A stretch of 64,000 nt of DNA, from assembly GCF_900115055.1 (NCBI RefSeq), contig NZ_FOVD01000002.1, positions 558,001-622,000 of the forward strand, written 5' to 3'. A program made the position numbers and the translations under genes. The notes below the pieces were generated by a model. It made no database searches. It was not told where the DNA came from and was given only the letters and a program-made list of their open reading frames with translations. How positions within the stretch are numbered: the first letter of the stretch is position 1; every line of letters starts with the position of its first letter. Shown here piece by piece: positions 8,432 to 17,644 of the stretch. The stretch comes from Chryseobacterium oleae (GTDB lineage: Bacteria > Bacteroidota > Bacteroidia > Flavobacteriales > Weeksellaceae).

Positions 8432-9652
8432 ATGAAATTAAAGTTTAATCCACTTTCCTTTGTTATTTTATTAGCATTTTCAAATTGCCAAAATGATAAC
8501 CATAATCCGGATCTCCCGCACGATTCTACATTTTACATTGATTACAGAAGCCTGAAAGGATTACCGGATGGAATAGCTGTCATTGAGCTCGATCCTGAAG
8601 CTCCCAATTTTGGACATATCAGCAGCAAACTTGAGCTAGGCGTTGGTGTCCTGCCTCATCATCTTTATTATAATCAGACTGCGAACAAATTATACACTAC
8701 TGCTTTAGGAGGAAGCTATCTTTACCAGATAAAAACGGAAAAAGATAAAAACGGACAGCCACAATTAGTGAATGCAACACCTATTGATACAGGTGAGAAT
8801 AAAGTAGGCGAAAATTTGTTTTTTACTAATGACGGAAGATATTTTATGACTTTTATGGGAGGGGCAGGAGGACCAAAGGATGGGAGTATAGGTGTTTTTA
8901 ATGCCAATAATAACCAGCTTATCAAAACTATTAAAGCTCCGATTCAAGACAATCCAAATCAATTTATTATGTACCCGCATGGTATTTCCGTTAATGAGGA
9001 AAAAGGCATCATGATGGTCACCTCAACCATTCACCCGGATCTTACTACCGGAATGGGAAACACCTGTACTTTATTAGATATGAATACCTATGAATTAAAA
9101 GAGACCTATCTGGTAGCAGACTCGCAAACGGATATGTCCAGTCCAGTCGAGGTTCTGTTGCTACGTGGGAAATTTCCACAATATGCCCTTGCAACGACAA
9201 TGCTGGGCGGTGATATCTGGATCGCTCCATACAATGCTGTAACCAAGAAGTATGATGCTTTTAGTAAAATTTTTGACGGAAGCACGCAGGGATTAGGTTG
9301 GACACTCGAAATGTATATTGATGATAACAGCAAGCTCTATGTAAGTTTTGCAGATCCTGGAAAAGTTTTGGTCTTTGATATCAGTAATCTTCCTCAACTC
9401 AAACTTTTAAAAACCCTTACCGCAGACAAAGGAGCACATCATATGGTTTTCTTTAAAACCAAAAAAGGAAAAGAAGTGGTAGCAGTACAAAATAACCTGC
9501 TGGATATTCCTAACTTAAATTCCGGCACCATTAGTGTCATTGAAATAGAGACAGGGAAAACCTTAGGTACTGTCGATTTACGCACCAAATATGGAATATT
9601 GCCCGAATCAATTGAAGGTACCAATGGTCCCGGCAGCTACATGCACCACTAA
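8432..9652 (+). CDS. Beta-propeller lipoprotein
   Basis: This 406-residue predicted lipoprotein has a signal ending in LLAFSNC, with Cys19 as the lipidation site. The mature protein consists of repeated four-strand blocks (KLYTTALGGSYLYQI, GSIGVFNANNNQLIKTI, GTISVIEIETGKTLGTV), characteristic of YVTN/SBP56-like beta-propellers. Recurrent histidines (LPHHLYY, MYPHGIS, GAHHMVF) recall metal-binding or selenium-binding-protein propellers, but the resemblance is too weak to assign an enzyme. It has about 230 bp of AT-rich upstream sequence after the rluF terminator and faces a composite repeat downstream. Confidence 0.75.
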   Translation: MKLKFNPLSFVILLAFSNCQNDNHNPDLPHDSTFYIDYRSLKGLPDGIAVIELDPEAPNFGHISSKLELGVGVLPHHLYYNQTANKLYTTALGGSYLYQIKTEKDKNGQPQLVNATPIDTGENKVGENLFFTNDGRYFMTFMGGAGGPKDGSIGVFNANNNQLIKTIKAPIQDNPNQFIMYPHGISVNEEKGIMMVTSTIHPDLTTGMGNTCTLLDMNTYELKETYLVADSQTDMSSPVEVLLLRGKFPQYALATTMLGGDIWIAPYNAVTKKYDAFSKIFDGSTQGLGWTLEMYIDDNSKLYVSFADPGKVLVFDISNLPQLKLLKTLTADKGAHHMVFFKTKKGKEVVAVQNNLLDIPNLNSGTISVIEIETGKTLGTVDLRTKYGILPESIEGTNGPGSYMHH

Positions 9653-9720
9653 GATGTAAAATAGCCTGAGTTCGGGATAAGGGGTTTTCAACTGGGAGTA
9701 AAAATGTAAATGGTGAATTT

Positions 9721-9962
9721 TAGGGAGCAGGTAGCAGATATTAGGTAGCAGGTTGTAGGGATTAGGAACTCTGCCGAAGGTTGAGGTTATAGTCCTTTGA
9801 TTTTAGTCAAGAGCTAAGAAACAAGATGCCAGATAATAAATATTAAGCATGAGGCGATTATCCATCGGCTTAATTACTACGAACTAGCAACTGACAACCA
9901 AAAAACTGACAACCAAAATCACCCCGAAACTCATAACTGATCATTCATAACTCATAACTTTT
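9721..9962 (-). repeat. Composite intergenic repeat, copy A (inverted)
   Basis: This non-coding stretch fills most of the 317-bp gap between two converging genes. On the minus strand it shows ordered modules also present at 24533-24800 and 46480-46745: ATAACTC/GAG-rich, GTTGTCAGTTG, GTAGTAATTAAGC..., CTTAGCTCTTGACTAAAATC, AACCTTCGGCA, then CCTAATCCC and CTGCTACCT tandem motifs. A 32-base module (9849-9880) differs from copy C at only two positions. No open reading frame of note is present. See the finding on the composite repeat. Confidence 0.8.
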
Positions 9963-9969
9963 CCTCCGA

Positions 9970-11238
9970 TTATTTTAAATATAATTTCATTCTTTCCTCA
10001 TATTCGGGCTTTAATTTTAAAAGCTTCAGAATTTTCTTATCATCATGGTAGGTAGTCCGGTAGAATATAATTTTGTCAGCAGAATATTTGAAGTAGGGAT
10101 GATCTTTCAGCCATTCTTCAGGGGCTTCTGTTAAAGCATATTTAGGAACGTTTGAGACATCTAGCGGAGCCATAGAAATTAATTTTTGAACCAAATCTTT
10201 ATCAATATTATAGGTATCTAAAATTTGCTGTTTATTGACAAAACCTCTCAGTTTTTTTCTGAAGCCAATCATTGATCCGGCACTTTTCTCATCCAGACCA
10301 AATTCGAGCAACTGCTTGAATGTAATCGTATTTAAATCAATTTTTGAAAAATCAGTTTCCTGTTTTTTGTCCACAGTAAGGTTGAGTTTAATGTATGGTT
10401 TTAACTCCTGAAATTTCTCTGAGGAAATAACAAAACATTTCTGAAGATCTTCCAATGTCTTAAAGCTTCCCCTAAGATTTTTGTCACGGTAGTTGACAAT
10501 CGTTTGAGCCTGTCTTTCCGAAAACCCTAAATCCTTCCAGCCCTCTGAATCTGTTGTATTCGGATCAAAATTGCGGTATTGAATGTTAGATTTTACAGTA
10601 TAACTTTTAGTTGAATTTTTGAAATCATTAGGAGTTTTTTCAGGAAGTAGTACATAAGGTTCCAGTTTGTTATAATTTTCAGAGGAAATGATAAAACATT
10701 CTTTGAATTTTTCCTTGCTGACAAAGCTTCCTCCTAAATAATTTTTATATTTTAGAATGGCTTCGGCCTGCCTTTCACTGAAGCCCATATTCACCCAATC
10801 AGCAGTGGAAAGTCCATCCGGATTGAACTTTCGGGAGACAATGATCTCTTTCTTTTCATAATTTTTAAACTTCCCAGAAGAATGGTCTTTGGCCGTCTCA
10901 GGAAGTAACAGATAAGATTCCAGCTCTGCAAATTTTTCACGAGAAACGGCGTAGCATTTTTTAAATTGGGCTTTCGAACTAAACTGACCTCCTATGATTT
11001 TTTTATAATTAAGAAGGGTAGCCACCTGTTTTTCAGAAAATCCTAAATGTTCCCACTGTTTTGCATCCAGTTCATTAGGATCAAAGTCTGTCAGATTCAA
11101 GGGAACTGAAGTTTCTGTAATAAATCTAACCTCAGGAAATATCTCTTTTTCCCTGCCGGTGTAGTTTTGAAAGGCAAGAAGAACGATCATCAAGATTCCC
11201 ATCAATGCCAGTTTGCGGTAGTCATTTTTTCTCATCAT
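9970..11238 (-). CDS. Membrane-anchored helix-hairpin-helix repeat protein
   Basis: The 422-residue protein has one N-terminal hydrophobic anchor (LALMGILMIVLLAF, residues 10-23) and then repeated units of 70-90 residues. Each contains W-x-x-(L/M)GFSE(R/K)QA, a (L/R)GG/GSF step and an (I/V)SSE or VSREKF helix, i.e. ComEA-like helix-hairpin-helix domains. Three close copies, a fourth diverged one (LLEFGLDEKSAGSM) and a possible fifth at the C-terminus are visible. HhH domains bind DNA non-specifically; ComEA uses one to pull in DNA in the periplasm. A DNA-uptake or envelope role is inferred. It begins 204 bp downstream of the merR-like gene on the same strand. Confidence 0.8.
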   Translation of the reverse strand: MMRKNDYRKLALMGILMIVLLAFQNYTGREKEIFPEVRFITETSVPLNLTDFDPNELDAKQWEHLGFSEKQVATLLNYKKIIGGQFSSKAQFKKCYAVSREKFAELESYLLLPETAKDHSSGKFKNYEKKEIIVSRKFNPDGLSTADWVNMGFSERQAEAILKYKNYLGGSFVSKEKFKECFIISSENYNKLEPYVLLPEKTPNDFKNSTKSYTVKSNIQYRNFDPNTTDSEGWKDLGFSERQAQTIVNYRDKNLRGSFKTLEDLQKCFVISSEKFQELKPYIKLNLTVDKKQETDFSKIDLNTITFKQLLEFGLDEKSAGSMIGFRKKLRGFVNKQQILDTYNIDKDLVQKLISMAPLDVSNVPKYALTEAPEEWLKDHPYFKYSADKIIFYRTTYHDDKKILKLLKLKPEYEERMKLYLK

Positions 11239-11392
11239 CCCGTAAACTTAACAATAAAAATAAATCGGGGCAATGGAGGAAAGTATAATGCATCGTTTTG
11301 TACAACAAATACTTATGAATAGTTTTTAATTTACACTTGAATGTTTTTCGGATAGAATGATTTGAAGAAATTGTGAAGAGAACAAGGCCATA

Positions 11393-11428
11393 AAAAAACA
11401 AAAGCATCCTTAGTAAAGATGCTTTTTA
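11393..11428 (-). terminator. Terminator after the MerR-family gene
   Basis: AAAGCATC (11401-11408) and GATGCTTT (11418-11425) form the stem; read on the minus strand it is followed by TTTTGTTTTTTT-like sequence. It lies 14 bp past the MerR stop. Confidence 0.75.
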
Positions 11429-11441
11429 TAATGTAGTCTAT

Positions 11442-11786
11442 TTATTCAGAATCTCTGTCTGCGAGGGAAGCTTTCAGTTTTTGAAGCTCAGCCTTTATAA
11501 ATTCAAGACGGTCAATAATGGTCACGGTTTCAGAAATCTTACTGTTGGTAGTCAGAGCGATTCTTGCACCATCCAGTGTATAGCCTTTTTCCTTGACCAG
11601 ATGATAGATCATTTGAAGGTTTTTAATATCTTCCGGAGTGAAGTAACGGTTACCTTTTTTGTTCTTTTTAGGTTTAATGATGGGGAATTCCTGTTCCCAA
11701 TACCGTATCAGTGAGGTGTTTACATCAAAAGCCTTTGCCACTTCTCCTATTGAATAATACAGTTTGTCAGGTAAATTTATCTTCAT
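11442..11786 (-). CDS. MerR family transcriptional regulator
   Basis: The 114-residue protein has an N-terminal winged helix-turn-helix of the MerR type: LYYSIGEVAKAFDVNTSLIRYW, then FPIIKPKKN and YFTPEDI. A C-terminal coiled-coil helix (about 80-110) probably dimerises it. There is no effector-binding domain or metal-binding cysteine, so it belongs to the short MerR group common in Bacteroidota. I chose the ATG at 11786 because the homologous start is MKINLPDKLYYS; an upstream in-frame ATG at 11807 would add seven residues. The target genes cannot be read from the sequence. Confidence 0.88.
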   Translation of the reverse strand: MKINLPDKLYYSIGEVAKAFDVNTSLIRYWEQEFPIIKPKKNKKGNRYFTPEDIKNLQMIYHLVKEKGYTLDGARIALTTNSKISETVTIIDRLEFIKAELQKLKASLADRDSE

Positions 11787-12072
11787 TGTATGAATCCTAA
11801 AAGCCAAAGATAAATATTTTTTAAACTCTGATGCAAATATGCGCGGCTAAATCATTATAATAGGAATGTTTTTTTAAATCAAGATAGACGTAGTGTAGCA
11901 GTGAAAGTAATAATTTCTATAATTATGAATATTATATGTATTTTTTTTATAAAATTAAAGATTATGATTAATATTGGATTTGCTTTGAGGATTCGGTGTA
12001 TAATTATCATAAAATGAACCTTTTATGTTATTATTTTTCGTTAATTTGGCTTACGCTAAAAAATATTAATTT

Positions 12073-14745
12073 ATGAAAAACTACTTCTTCCTTTCCATGG
12101 TGCTTCTTCCTTTTTTAGGAGCTGCTCAATGGACTAAAACTTCCGTGAGGACGCAGAAAGTCAAGGCCTCCCAGGAAAAACTGGAATACTCGGCTTTGTA
12201 TTCTTTAGATGCTAATCAACTTAAGAACTCACTGAGAGGTGCTTCCGACCGTTTTTCCGGATCTAAAGGAGTGATTGTGTCACTTCCTACAGCAGGAGGT
12301 AAAATTGAAAAATTTCAGGTTTGGGAATCTTCCAATATGGATACTGCTCTTCAGAAAAAATATCCGGATATCAAATCCTACGTAGGAACCGGGGTAGATG
12401 ATCCTTCTGTATATCTGAGATTCAGTATGTCGCCTGTAGGATTTTCATCCATGATCACCAGATCCGGTCTTTCAGAATTCATTGAACCTTATACCGAAGA
12501 CAGAACCGTATATGCGGTTTTCGACTCCAACGCGAGAAGAGGTCAGGATAAAGAACCTTTTGAATGCTCTGTGATAGAGGGAGCAGAGAAAAATGCCACT
12601 GAAAAAAAAAACGAAAGTGTCAATAAGAAAACAGCAGGTTTTAATATTTTCAAATTGGCATTATCCTGTACGGGAGAATATGCACAATATCATTTAACGG
12701 CTGCAGGTACTCCTGCTACGGCCACAGATGCCGAAAAAAAAGCAGTGATTCTTGCTGCAATGAATGCATCACTGACAAGACTGAACAGTGTTTTTGAAAA
12801 AGACCTGTCTTTTCATTTTAACCTGATCGCTAATAACGACACCATCATATTTTTAGATCCGGCTGGAGATCCATACACAAATGGGGGCCCGAACGAGGCT
12901 CATGCTCAGATCTCAGCAAGGATCGCTCCTGAGGATTATGATATGGGTCATTTAATAGATAAAAAAGGAGGTAACGGATCTGCCGGTGTAGGCGTTATCT
13001 GCAACAACAATTCAAAAGGAGCCGGATGGACTGCCCATAATTTTCCGGAAGGAGATAAGTTTGATATAGATTACGTAGCTCACGAAATGGGACACCAGCT
13101 GGGTGCGGGACACTCTTATACCTACAGATCTGCACAGGCGGATCAGAGAGTGGAACCGGGAAGCGGCAGTACAATAATGGCATACACAGGAATTACAACG
13201 GCTTCTGATGTTCAGTTTAATTCCAATGATTATTTCCATACCAACAGTGTTACCCAGATTAAAAATAAAATCAACAGTATTGTCTGCGGGGTTAATACAC
13301 CTTTTGCAAACCCTGCTCCGGATGTTAATGCCGGTGCAGATTATACCATTCCTAAATCTACCCCATTTGTACTGAAAGCAACCTCAGCAGATGCCAATAC
13401 CGCTTCTTATACGTATACCTGGGAACAGGCGGATCAGGCTGCAGCAGCTCAGATCGGGGCAGGGGATATTTCGTCAGCTTATCCTGCGAAACCTACAGGA
13501 CCTACTTTCAGATCTTTTACTCCGATAAGTTCTCCGGTAAGATATTTCCCTGATTTCAATAAAGTACTGGCAGGTGTTTTATCTACCCGTTGGGAATCGG
13601 TTTCAAGTGTAGCCAGAAGCCTTAATTTTGCTGCTACCGTAAGAAACAACAGTCCGGCGCAGCCACAGGTTTCCAAAGATGCCACGGTACTAACAGTGGA
13701 TGCAGCTTCCGGTCCTTTTCAGGTGACAGCCCCAATATTCGGGCAATCATTAGCTTCAGGAGGAGCCATTAATGTGACCTGGGATGTAGCCAATACCAAT
13801 CAAGCCCCTGTAAGTACAGCTAATGTTAATATTAAGCTATCTAAAGACGGTGGACAAACTTTCACAACTATATCAGCCAATACTGCCAATGATGGAAGTG
13901 AGCAGGTAACCATACCGGCTGGATCTACCTCCGCCAATGCCTATATTTTGGTAGAGTCAGTAGGAAATGTCTATTATGCGGTAAGCCCAAGTTTTGTTAT
14001 CGATTATAATGTAACAGGTGAAACTTGTAATACATATACTTATAATGGGCCGGCTGTTGCCATTACAGATAGCCCTGGCGGCGGAGGTATCTCAGCCCCG
14101 AGAATCAACATTCCTTTAATGGTCAACAATACGGGAACCATTACTAAAATAAAAGTGACTCCGTCTGTTACCCATCCGAACATCAGTCAGCTCGCTATAG
14201 GAATTGAAAGTCCTGTTGGATCTTCGGCTCTTGTCTGGAACAGACAATGCTCCGGGCAGTCAGGAATTACCGGATCATTCAGTGAGGCGGGCAGTGTGGT
14301 AGCGTGTGCATCACCTCTTGCGGGAGAAACGAGGTCCAATGAATCCTTAGCGATATTCAAAGGACATAAAGCTCAGGGAGAATGGAAACTTTTTGCTACA
14401 GATAACAATCCTGGAAGTACAGGAACCGTTACAGCATGGTCTCTGGAAGTATGTACAAGAGAAACCCAGACGCTGGGAACCCATGAGGTTTCTTCTCCAT
14501 TAGCAGATGATATTAAGATTTATCCTAACCCAAGTGACGGTAATTTCTTCATTAAGTCTAGAAACTTAAAAGGAGAAGTGAAAGTAGGAATGTTTGATGC
14601 CAGCGGAAGAATAGTATTCTCATCTGCTTACCAGAGTGAAGGTAACAGTACCAAAGAATTTAATGTGAACGTTCCGAAAGGAGTATATGTGATCAGCATC
14701 ACTTCTTCAAAAGGAGCTTACAATACGAAGCTTGTGATCAAATAA
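12073..14745 (+). CDS. Reprolysin-type T9SS metalloprotease (copy 1)
   Basis: This 890-residue secreted zinc protease has a signal peptide (YFFLSMVLLPFLGAAQ), a long propeptide to about residue 190, a metzincin catalytic domain with HEMGHQLGAGH (H337-E338...H341...H347) and the Met-turn segment TIMAYTG. Fibronectin/PKD-like regions follow, then a proprotein convertase P-type domain (VNNTGTITKIKVTPSVTHPN to WSLEVCT), and finally a type A sorting domain beginning IYPNPSDG and ending KLVIK. It should leave the cell through the type IX system and digest protein outside. A paralogue aligned over the whole length lies at 20447-23113. Confidence 0.93.
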   Translation: MKNYFFLSMVLLPFLGAAQWTKTSVRTQKVKASQEKLEYSALYSLDANQLKNSLRGASDRFSGSKGVIVSLPTAGGKIEKFQVWESSNMDTALQKKYPDIKSYVGTGVDDPSVYLRFSMSPVGFSSMITRSGLSEFIEPYTEDRTVYAVFDSNARRGQDKEPFECSVIEGAEKNATEKKNESVNKKTAGFNIFKLALSCTGEYAQYHLTAAGTPATATDAEKKAVILAAMNASLTRLNSVFEKDLSFHFNLIANNDTIIFLDPAGDPYTNGGPNEAHAQISARIAPEDYDMGHLIDKKGGNGSAGVGVICNNNSKGAGWTAHNFPEGDKFDIDYVAHEMGHQLGAGHSYTYRSAQADQRVEPGSGSTIMAYTGITTASDVQFNSNDYFHTNSVTQIKNKINSIVCGVNTPFANPAPDVNAGADYTIPKSTPFVLKATSADANTASYTYTWEQADQAAAAQIGAGDISSAYPAKPTGPTFRSFTPISSPVRYFPDFNKVLAGVLSTRWESVSSVARSLNFAATVRNNSPAQPQVSKDATVLTVDAASGPFQVTAPIFGQSLASGGAINVTWDVANTNQAPVSTANVNIKLSKDGGQTFTTISANTANDGSEQVTIPAGSTSANAYILVESVGNVYYAVSPSFVIDYNVTGETCNTYTYNGPAVAITDSPGGGGISAPRINIPLMVNNTGTITKIKVTPSVTHPNISQLAIGIESPVGSSALVWNRQCSGQSGITGSFSEAGSVVACASPLAGETRSNESLAIFKGHKAQGEWKLFATDNNPGSTGTVTAWSLEVCTRETQTLGTHEVSSPLADDIKIYPNPSDGNFFIKSRNLKGEVKVGMFDASGRIVFSSAYQSEGNSTKEFNVNVPKGVYVISITSSKGAYNTKLVIK

Positions 14746-14766
14746 AAGATGCATAGCTTATGAATT

Positions 14767-14796
14767 AAGGACTGGTGAAAACCGGTCCTTTTTTAT
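14767..14796 (+). terminator. Terminator after reprolysin copy 1
   Basis: AAGGACTGGT (14767-14776) pairs with ACCGGTCCTT (14781-14790) around a GAAA tetraloop, then T6. It overlaps the apparent upstream extension of the next reading frame, which supports the later start chosen for that gene. Confidence 0.88.
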
Positions 14797-14863
14797 GCCC
14801 ATTTGTGTTGTCTCTCTTTTTGCAGTACTTTTATACAATAACTACCATCCGTCTATTATCAGA

Positions 14864-15745
14864 ATGAATTCTATCTCTGTTCTTCATATCGAGCTTTTCC
14901 AGTCCGGCAGGAATACGTCAGATTTTTATTTCAATACCATGAAAGAACATCTGGTGGTAGGTCATCGTCATATTGAAAAACCACACCGCCACGATTTCTA
15001 TGCGGCTGTTCTCTTTACAAAAGGACAAGGGACTCATGAGATCGATTTCCAGAAATACGAGGTGTCTGAAGGAAGTCTTTTCTTCCTGTCTCCGGGACAG
15101 ATCCACAGCTGGGAACTTTCGGAAGATATTGACGGATATATTTTTTTCTGCTCACAGGAGTTTTATGAAATGCACTATGTAAGCCAGAAATTGAGGAATT
15201 TTCCCTTTTTCGGTTCCGTATCTTTTCCCCGTAAACTGCAGCTTGATGCCGGAGAATTGATGAAAACAGACAGCTTATTTCAGGAGCTTGGAAAAGAGCA
15301 TCAGTCTCAATATCTGATGAAAGAAGGATTTATTCTTTCTTTGATGTCACAGGTTTTTATCAATGCAACAAGACTGTTTTCGAAAGATATTGATATCCGT
15401 TCTTCTTCTGCCAGCCTATCTTATTTTAAACATTATCAGGATTTCGAAAATCTGATAGAGCAGCATTTTACAACGCAGAAATCAATATCCCATTATGCAT
15501 CATTACTGGGAATTACGCCCAAGCACCTGAATCGGATCGCACAGACTGTTGTTCAGAAAACAGCAACCGATGTCATTACCGAAAGGGTAGTTCTGGAAGC
15601 CAAAAGAATGCTGATGTATCTCGATGAAAGTCTCGTGGAAATTGCTTTCAGACTTGGATATGAAGAATATTCCTACTTTGTAAGAGTATTCCGGAAAAGC
15701 TCCGGAATGACTCCTACTCAGTTTATGAGAAAATACAAGGTTTAA
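14864..15745 (+). CDS. AraC family transcriptional regulator
   Basis: The 293-residue regulator has an N-terminal cupin-like sensor domain (PHRHDFYAAVLFTKGQGTHE, GSLFFLSPGQIHSW) and a C-terminal double helix-turn-helix of AraC/XylS type (GITPKHLNRIAQTV, IAFRLGYEEYSYFVRVFRKS, GMTPTQFMRKY). Such proteins activate nearby sugar or stress genes on binding a small ligand. The frame is open back to 14795, but those residues overlap the preceding terminator and look non-native, so the ATG at 14864 (MNSISVLHIELF) is preferred. The regulated genes are unknown; it faces ccoG. Confidence 0.93.
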   Translation: MNSISVLHIELFQSGRNTSDFYFNTMKEHLVVGHRHIEKPHRHDFYAAVLFTKGQGTHEIDFQKYEVSEGSLFFLSPGQIHSWELSEDIDGYIFFCSQEFYEMHYVSQKLRNFPFFGSVSFPRKLQLDAGELMKTDSLFQELGKEHQSQYLMKEGFILSLMSQVFINATRLFSKDIDIRSSSASLSYFKHYQDFENLIEQHFTTQKSISHYASLLGITPKHLNRIAQTVVQKTATDVITERVVLEAKRMLMYLDESLVEIAFRLGYEEYSYFVRVFRKSSGMTPTQFMRKYKV

Positions 15746-15751
15746 AATACT

Positions 15752-15848
15752 AGATATCAGATGTCAGATTTCAGATATCAGAGGCAAGACATGTGCTCAC
15801 TCATCCTTTATCTCGTATCTCCAGTCTAAAATCTGACATCTGACATCT
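15752..15848. repeat. Inverted ATCTGACATC repeat between araC-type gene and ccoG
   Basis: AGATATCAGATGTCAGATTT (15752-15771) and AAATCTGACATCTGACATCT (15829-15848) form an inverted repeat with 18 of 20 positions paired and a 57-base loop. The arms are built of short tandem ATCTGAC/A units. It lies between converging genes and can stop transcription from either side. Similar units occur inside composite repeat copy B and near 47800-47840. Confidence 0.75.
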
Positions 15849-17289
15849 ATAACATAAGCTTAAACGGCCCCTCAAACGTCGTCTCAAATGAATCCAGCAT
15901 TTCTCCCTTTTCATCAAAGACTCCGATAACCATATTTTGTTTCGAGAATTTAATATCTTCTTCAGGGAAGGTAATATTGATGTTTCCTTTCAGAATTTCG
16001 TCACCTTTCAGGATGATCTTTTCAGAACCGAAATAATTGATTTCTGCATGCGCCGGAGTCATGACTTTAATGGTCAGGATTTTTTTCTCGTTGGATTTAT
16101 TTAAAAGGGTATAAATAAAAGTATTGGTGATTTTTCCGTTTTTGATAAAGAACGTAGAACCCGCTGGTTTAATAAATTTTGCTTCCATAGAGCCACGATC
16201 ATACATTAGGAAGCCTAAGAATCCGATGAGCAGGGCTAAAAACACCGTCGTCGCTTTCATTCTTGAAGTGAATTTGAAACTGTCCTGGTTTTCAATTTCT
16301 GCTTCTGTAGCATATCGGACCAGTCCTTTTGGAAGTCCTACCTTCTCCATCACCTCATCGCAGGCATCTATACAGGCTGTACAGTTCACACATTCCAGCT
16401 GCTGTCCGTTTCTGATGTCAATTCCGGTAGGGCAGACTACGACACACTGATGGCAATCGATGCAGTCCCCTTTTCCTGCTGCTTTACGGTCTTCATTATT
16501 TCTCCATTTTGAACGGCCTTCTCCTCTTTTGAAATCATAATAGACATTGATCGTCTGTTTGTCGATCAGTACGCCCTGAAGTCTTCCGTAGGGACATACC
16601 AGTGTACATACCTGCTCACGTAGCCACGCGAAAACAAAATAGAACGTCATGGTGAAAAATATCATGGTAATGAATTTCAGGGGATGCTCCTGCGGCCCTT
16701 CACTCATAATCCGGAACAATTCCTCGTATCCTACAATGTACATGAACATAACGTGAGCGATGATCAGTGAAATTAAGGCAAAAACAGACCATTTTAACAG
16801 CCTTTTTCTGATTTTTTCAGCGTCCCATTCCTGTCTGTCCAGCTTCATCTGCTTGTTTCTGTCACCTTCGATCAGGTATTCAATCTTCCGGAATACCATC
16901 TCCATAAAAAGGGTTTGCGGGCACAGCCATCCACAGAATATTCTTCCAAAAACGACAGTGAAAAGCATAACGAAGATCACAGAAGTAACTGCTCCCAGCG
17001 CCAGGATAAAGAAATCCTGAAGGTAAAACGGCTGTCCGAGGATGAAAAACCTCCTGTCGATCACATTGACCAGAAGAAATGGATTACCGTTGATCTTTAC
17101 AAATGGCAGCCCGAAAAATATAGCAAGCATAACGTAGCTCGCATAATTCCTGTAGTTGGTATATTTTCCTTTTGGTTTTCGTGGAAAGACCCATTTTCTT
17201 TTGCCCGTTTCGTCCATGGTTCCCACCGAATTCCTAAACGTATCGTTTTCTATTTCTACAAATTGGCTGTTGCCTGATTCTGCACTCAT
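15847..17289 (-). CDS. ccoG: Cytochrome c oxidase accessory protein CcoG
   Basis: The 480-residue membrane ferredoxin is of the CcoG/FixG/RdxA family and helps assemble cbb3-type cytochrome oxidase by handling copper. It has about five membrane spans. Two 4Fe-4S motifs are visible: C276-C279-C282-C286 and C300-C303-C306-C310. Membrane-associated cysteine pairs occur at FCGWLCPQ (C119, C123) and CTLVCPYG (C228, C232). The C-terminal ~110 residues form the FixG immunoglobulin-like periplasmic domain. The ccoNOP structural genes are not in the window. Its stop codon touches the inverted repeat downstream. Confidence 0.95.
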   Translation of the reverse strand: MSAESGNSQFVEIENDTFRNSVGTMDETGKRKWVFPRKPKGKYTNYRNYASYVMLAIFFGLPFVKINGNPFLLVNVIDRRFFILGQPFYLQDFFILALGAVTSVIFVMLFTVVFGRIFCGWLCPQTLFMEMVFRKIEYLIEGDRNKQMKLDRQEWDAEKIRKRLLKWSVFALISLIIAHVMFMYIVGYEELFRIMSEGPQEHPLKFITMIFFTMTFYFVFAWLREQVCTLVCPYGRLQGVLIDKQTINVYYDFKRGEGRSKWRNNEDRKAAGKGDCIDCHQCVVVCPTGIDIRNGQQLECVNCTACIDACDEVMEKVGLPKGLVRYATEAEIENQDSFKFTSRMKATTVFLALLIGFLGFLMYDRGSMEAKFIKPAGSTFFIKNGKITNTFIYTLLNKSNEKKILTIKVMTPAHAEINYFGSEKIILKGDEILKGNINITFPEEDIKFSKQNMVIGVFDEKGEMLDSFETTFEGPFKLML

Positions 17290-17644
17290 TGCGGTACTTT
17301 TGTTAAGTTAAAAAAGTATTAAGGTGATATTTGAGGCCGGATCAAGCTGTTTTTTCAGTCAGTTTTATAAAGGAAAAAGGAGTGTTGATCTTACCATGAC
17401 AAAGGTCTATATAAAACTGTTTTTTAACTAATACCATCTGCTTCCAAAATAGGACAATTGGGACATTATGCTTTGTCGCAGAGATGATTGTTCCCAAAAA
17501 TTATTATATATTTTAGAAGTAGTTGAAATCCAGGGTTTTCAATTCTTTTTTTTCGTAGTTTAGCCCTACCCGGGGGAAGACAGATTTACATTTTATTTTT
17601 TGTAAAGTTTTCCACTTTGGAGGGTTTTACTAAACAAGATATCC
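17290..17644. other. Divergent intergenic region, ccoG / S41 peptidase
   Basis: This 355-bp non-coding stretch separates two divergent genes and must hold both promoters. TAGTTTAG near 17557 resembles a -7 box. TTTACA (17585-17590) and TGTAAA (17601-17606) form an inverted repeat with a 10-base spacer 40 bp upstream of the peptidase start. No clear FNR-type palindrome for ccoG was seen. Confidence 0.4.

Noticed and set aside
11222..11407. 61-residue minus-strand frame upstream of the HhH gene
   Set aside because: It overlaps the HhH start and the terminator of the MerR gene, with no homology or promoter; judged a chance frame.
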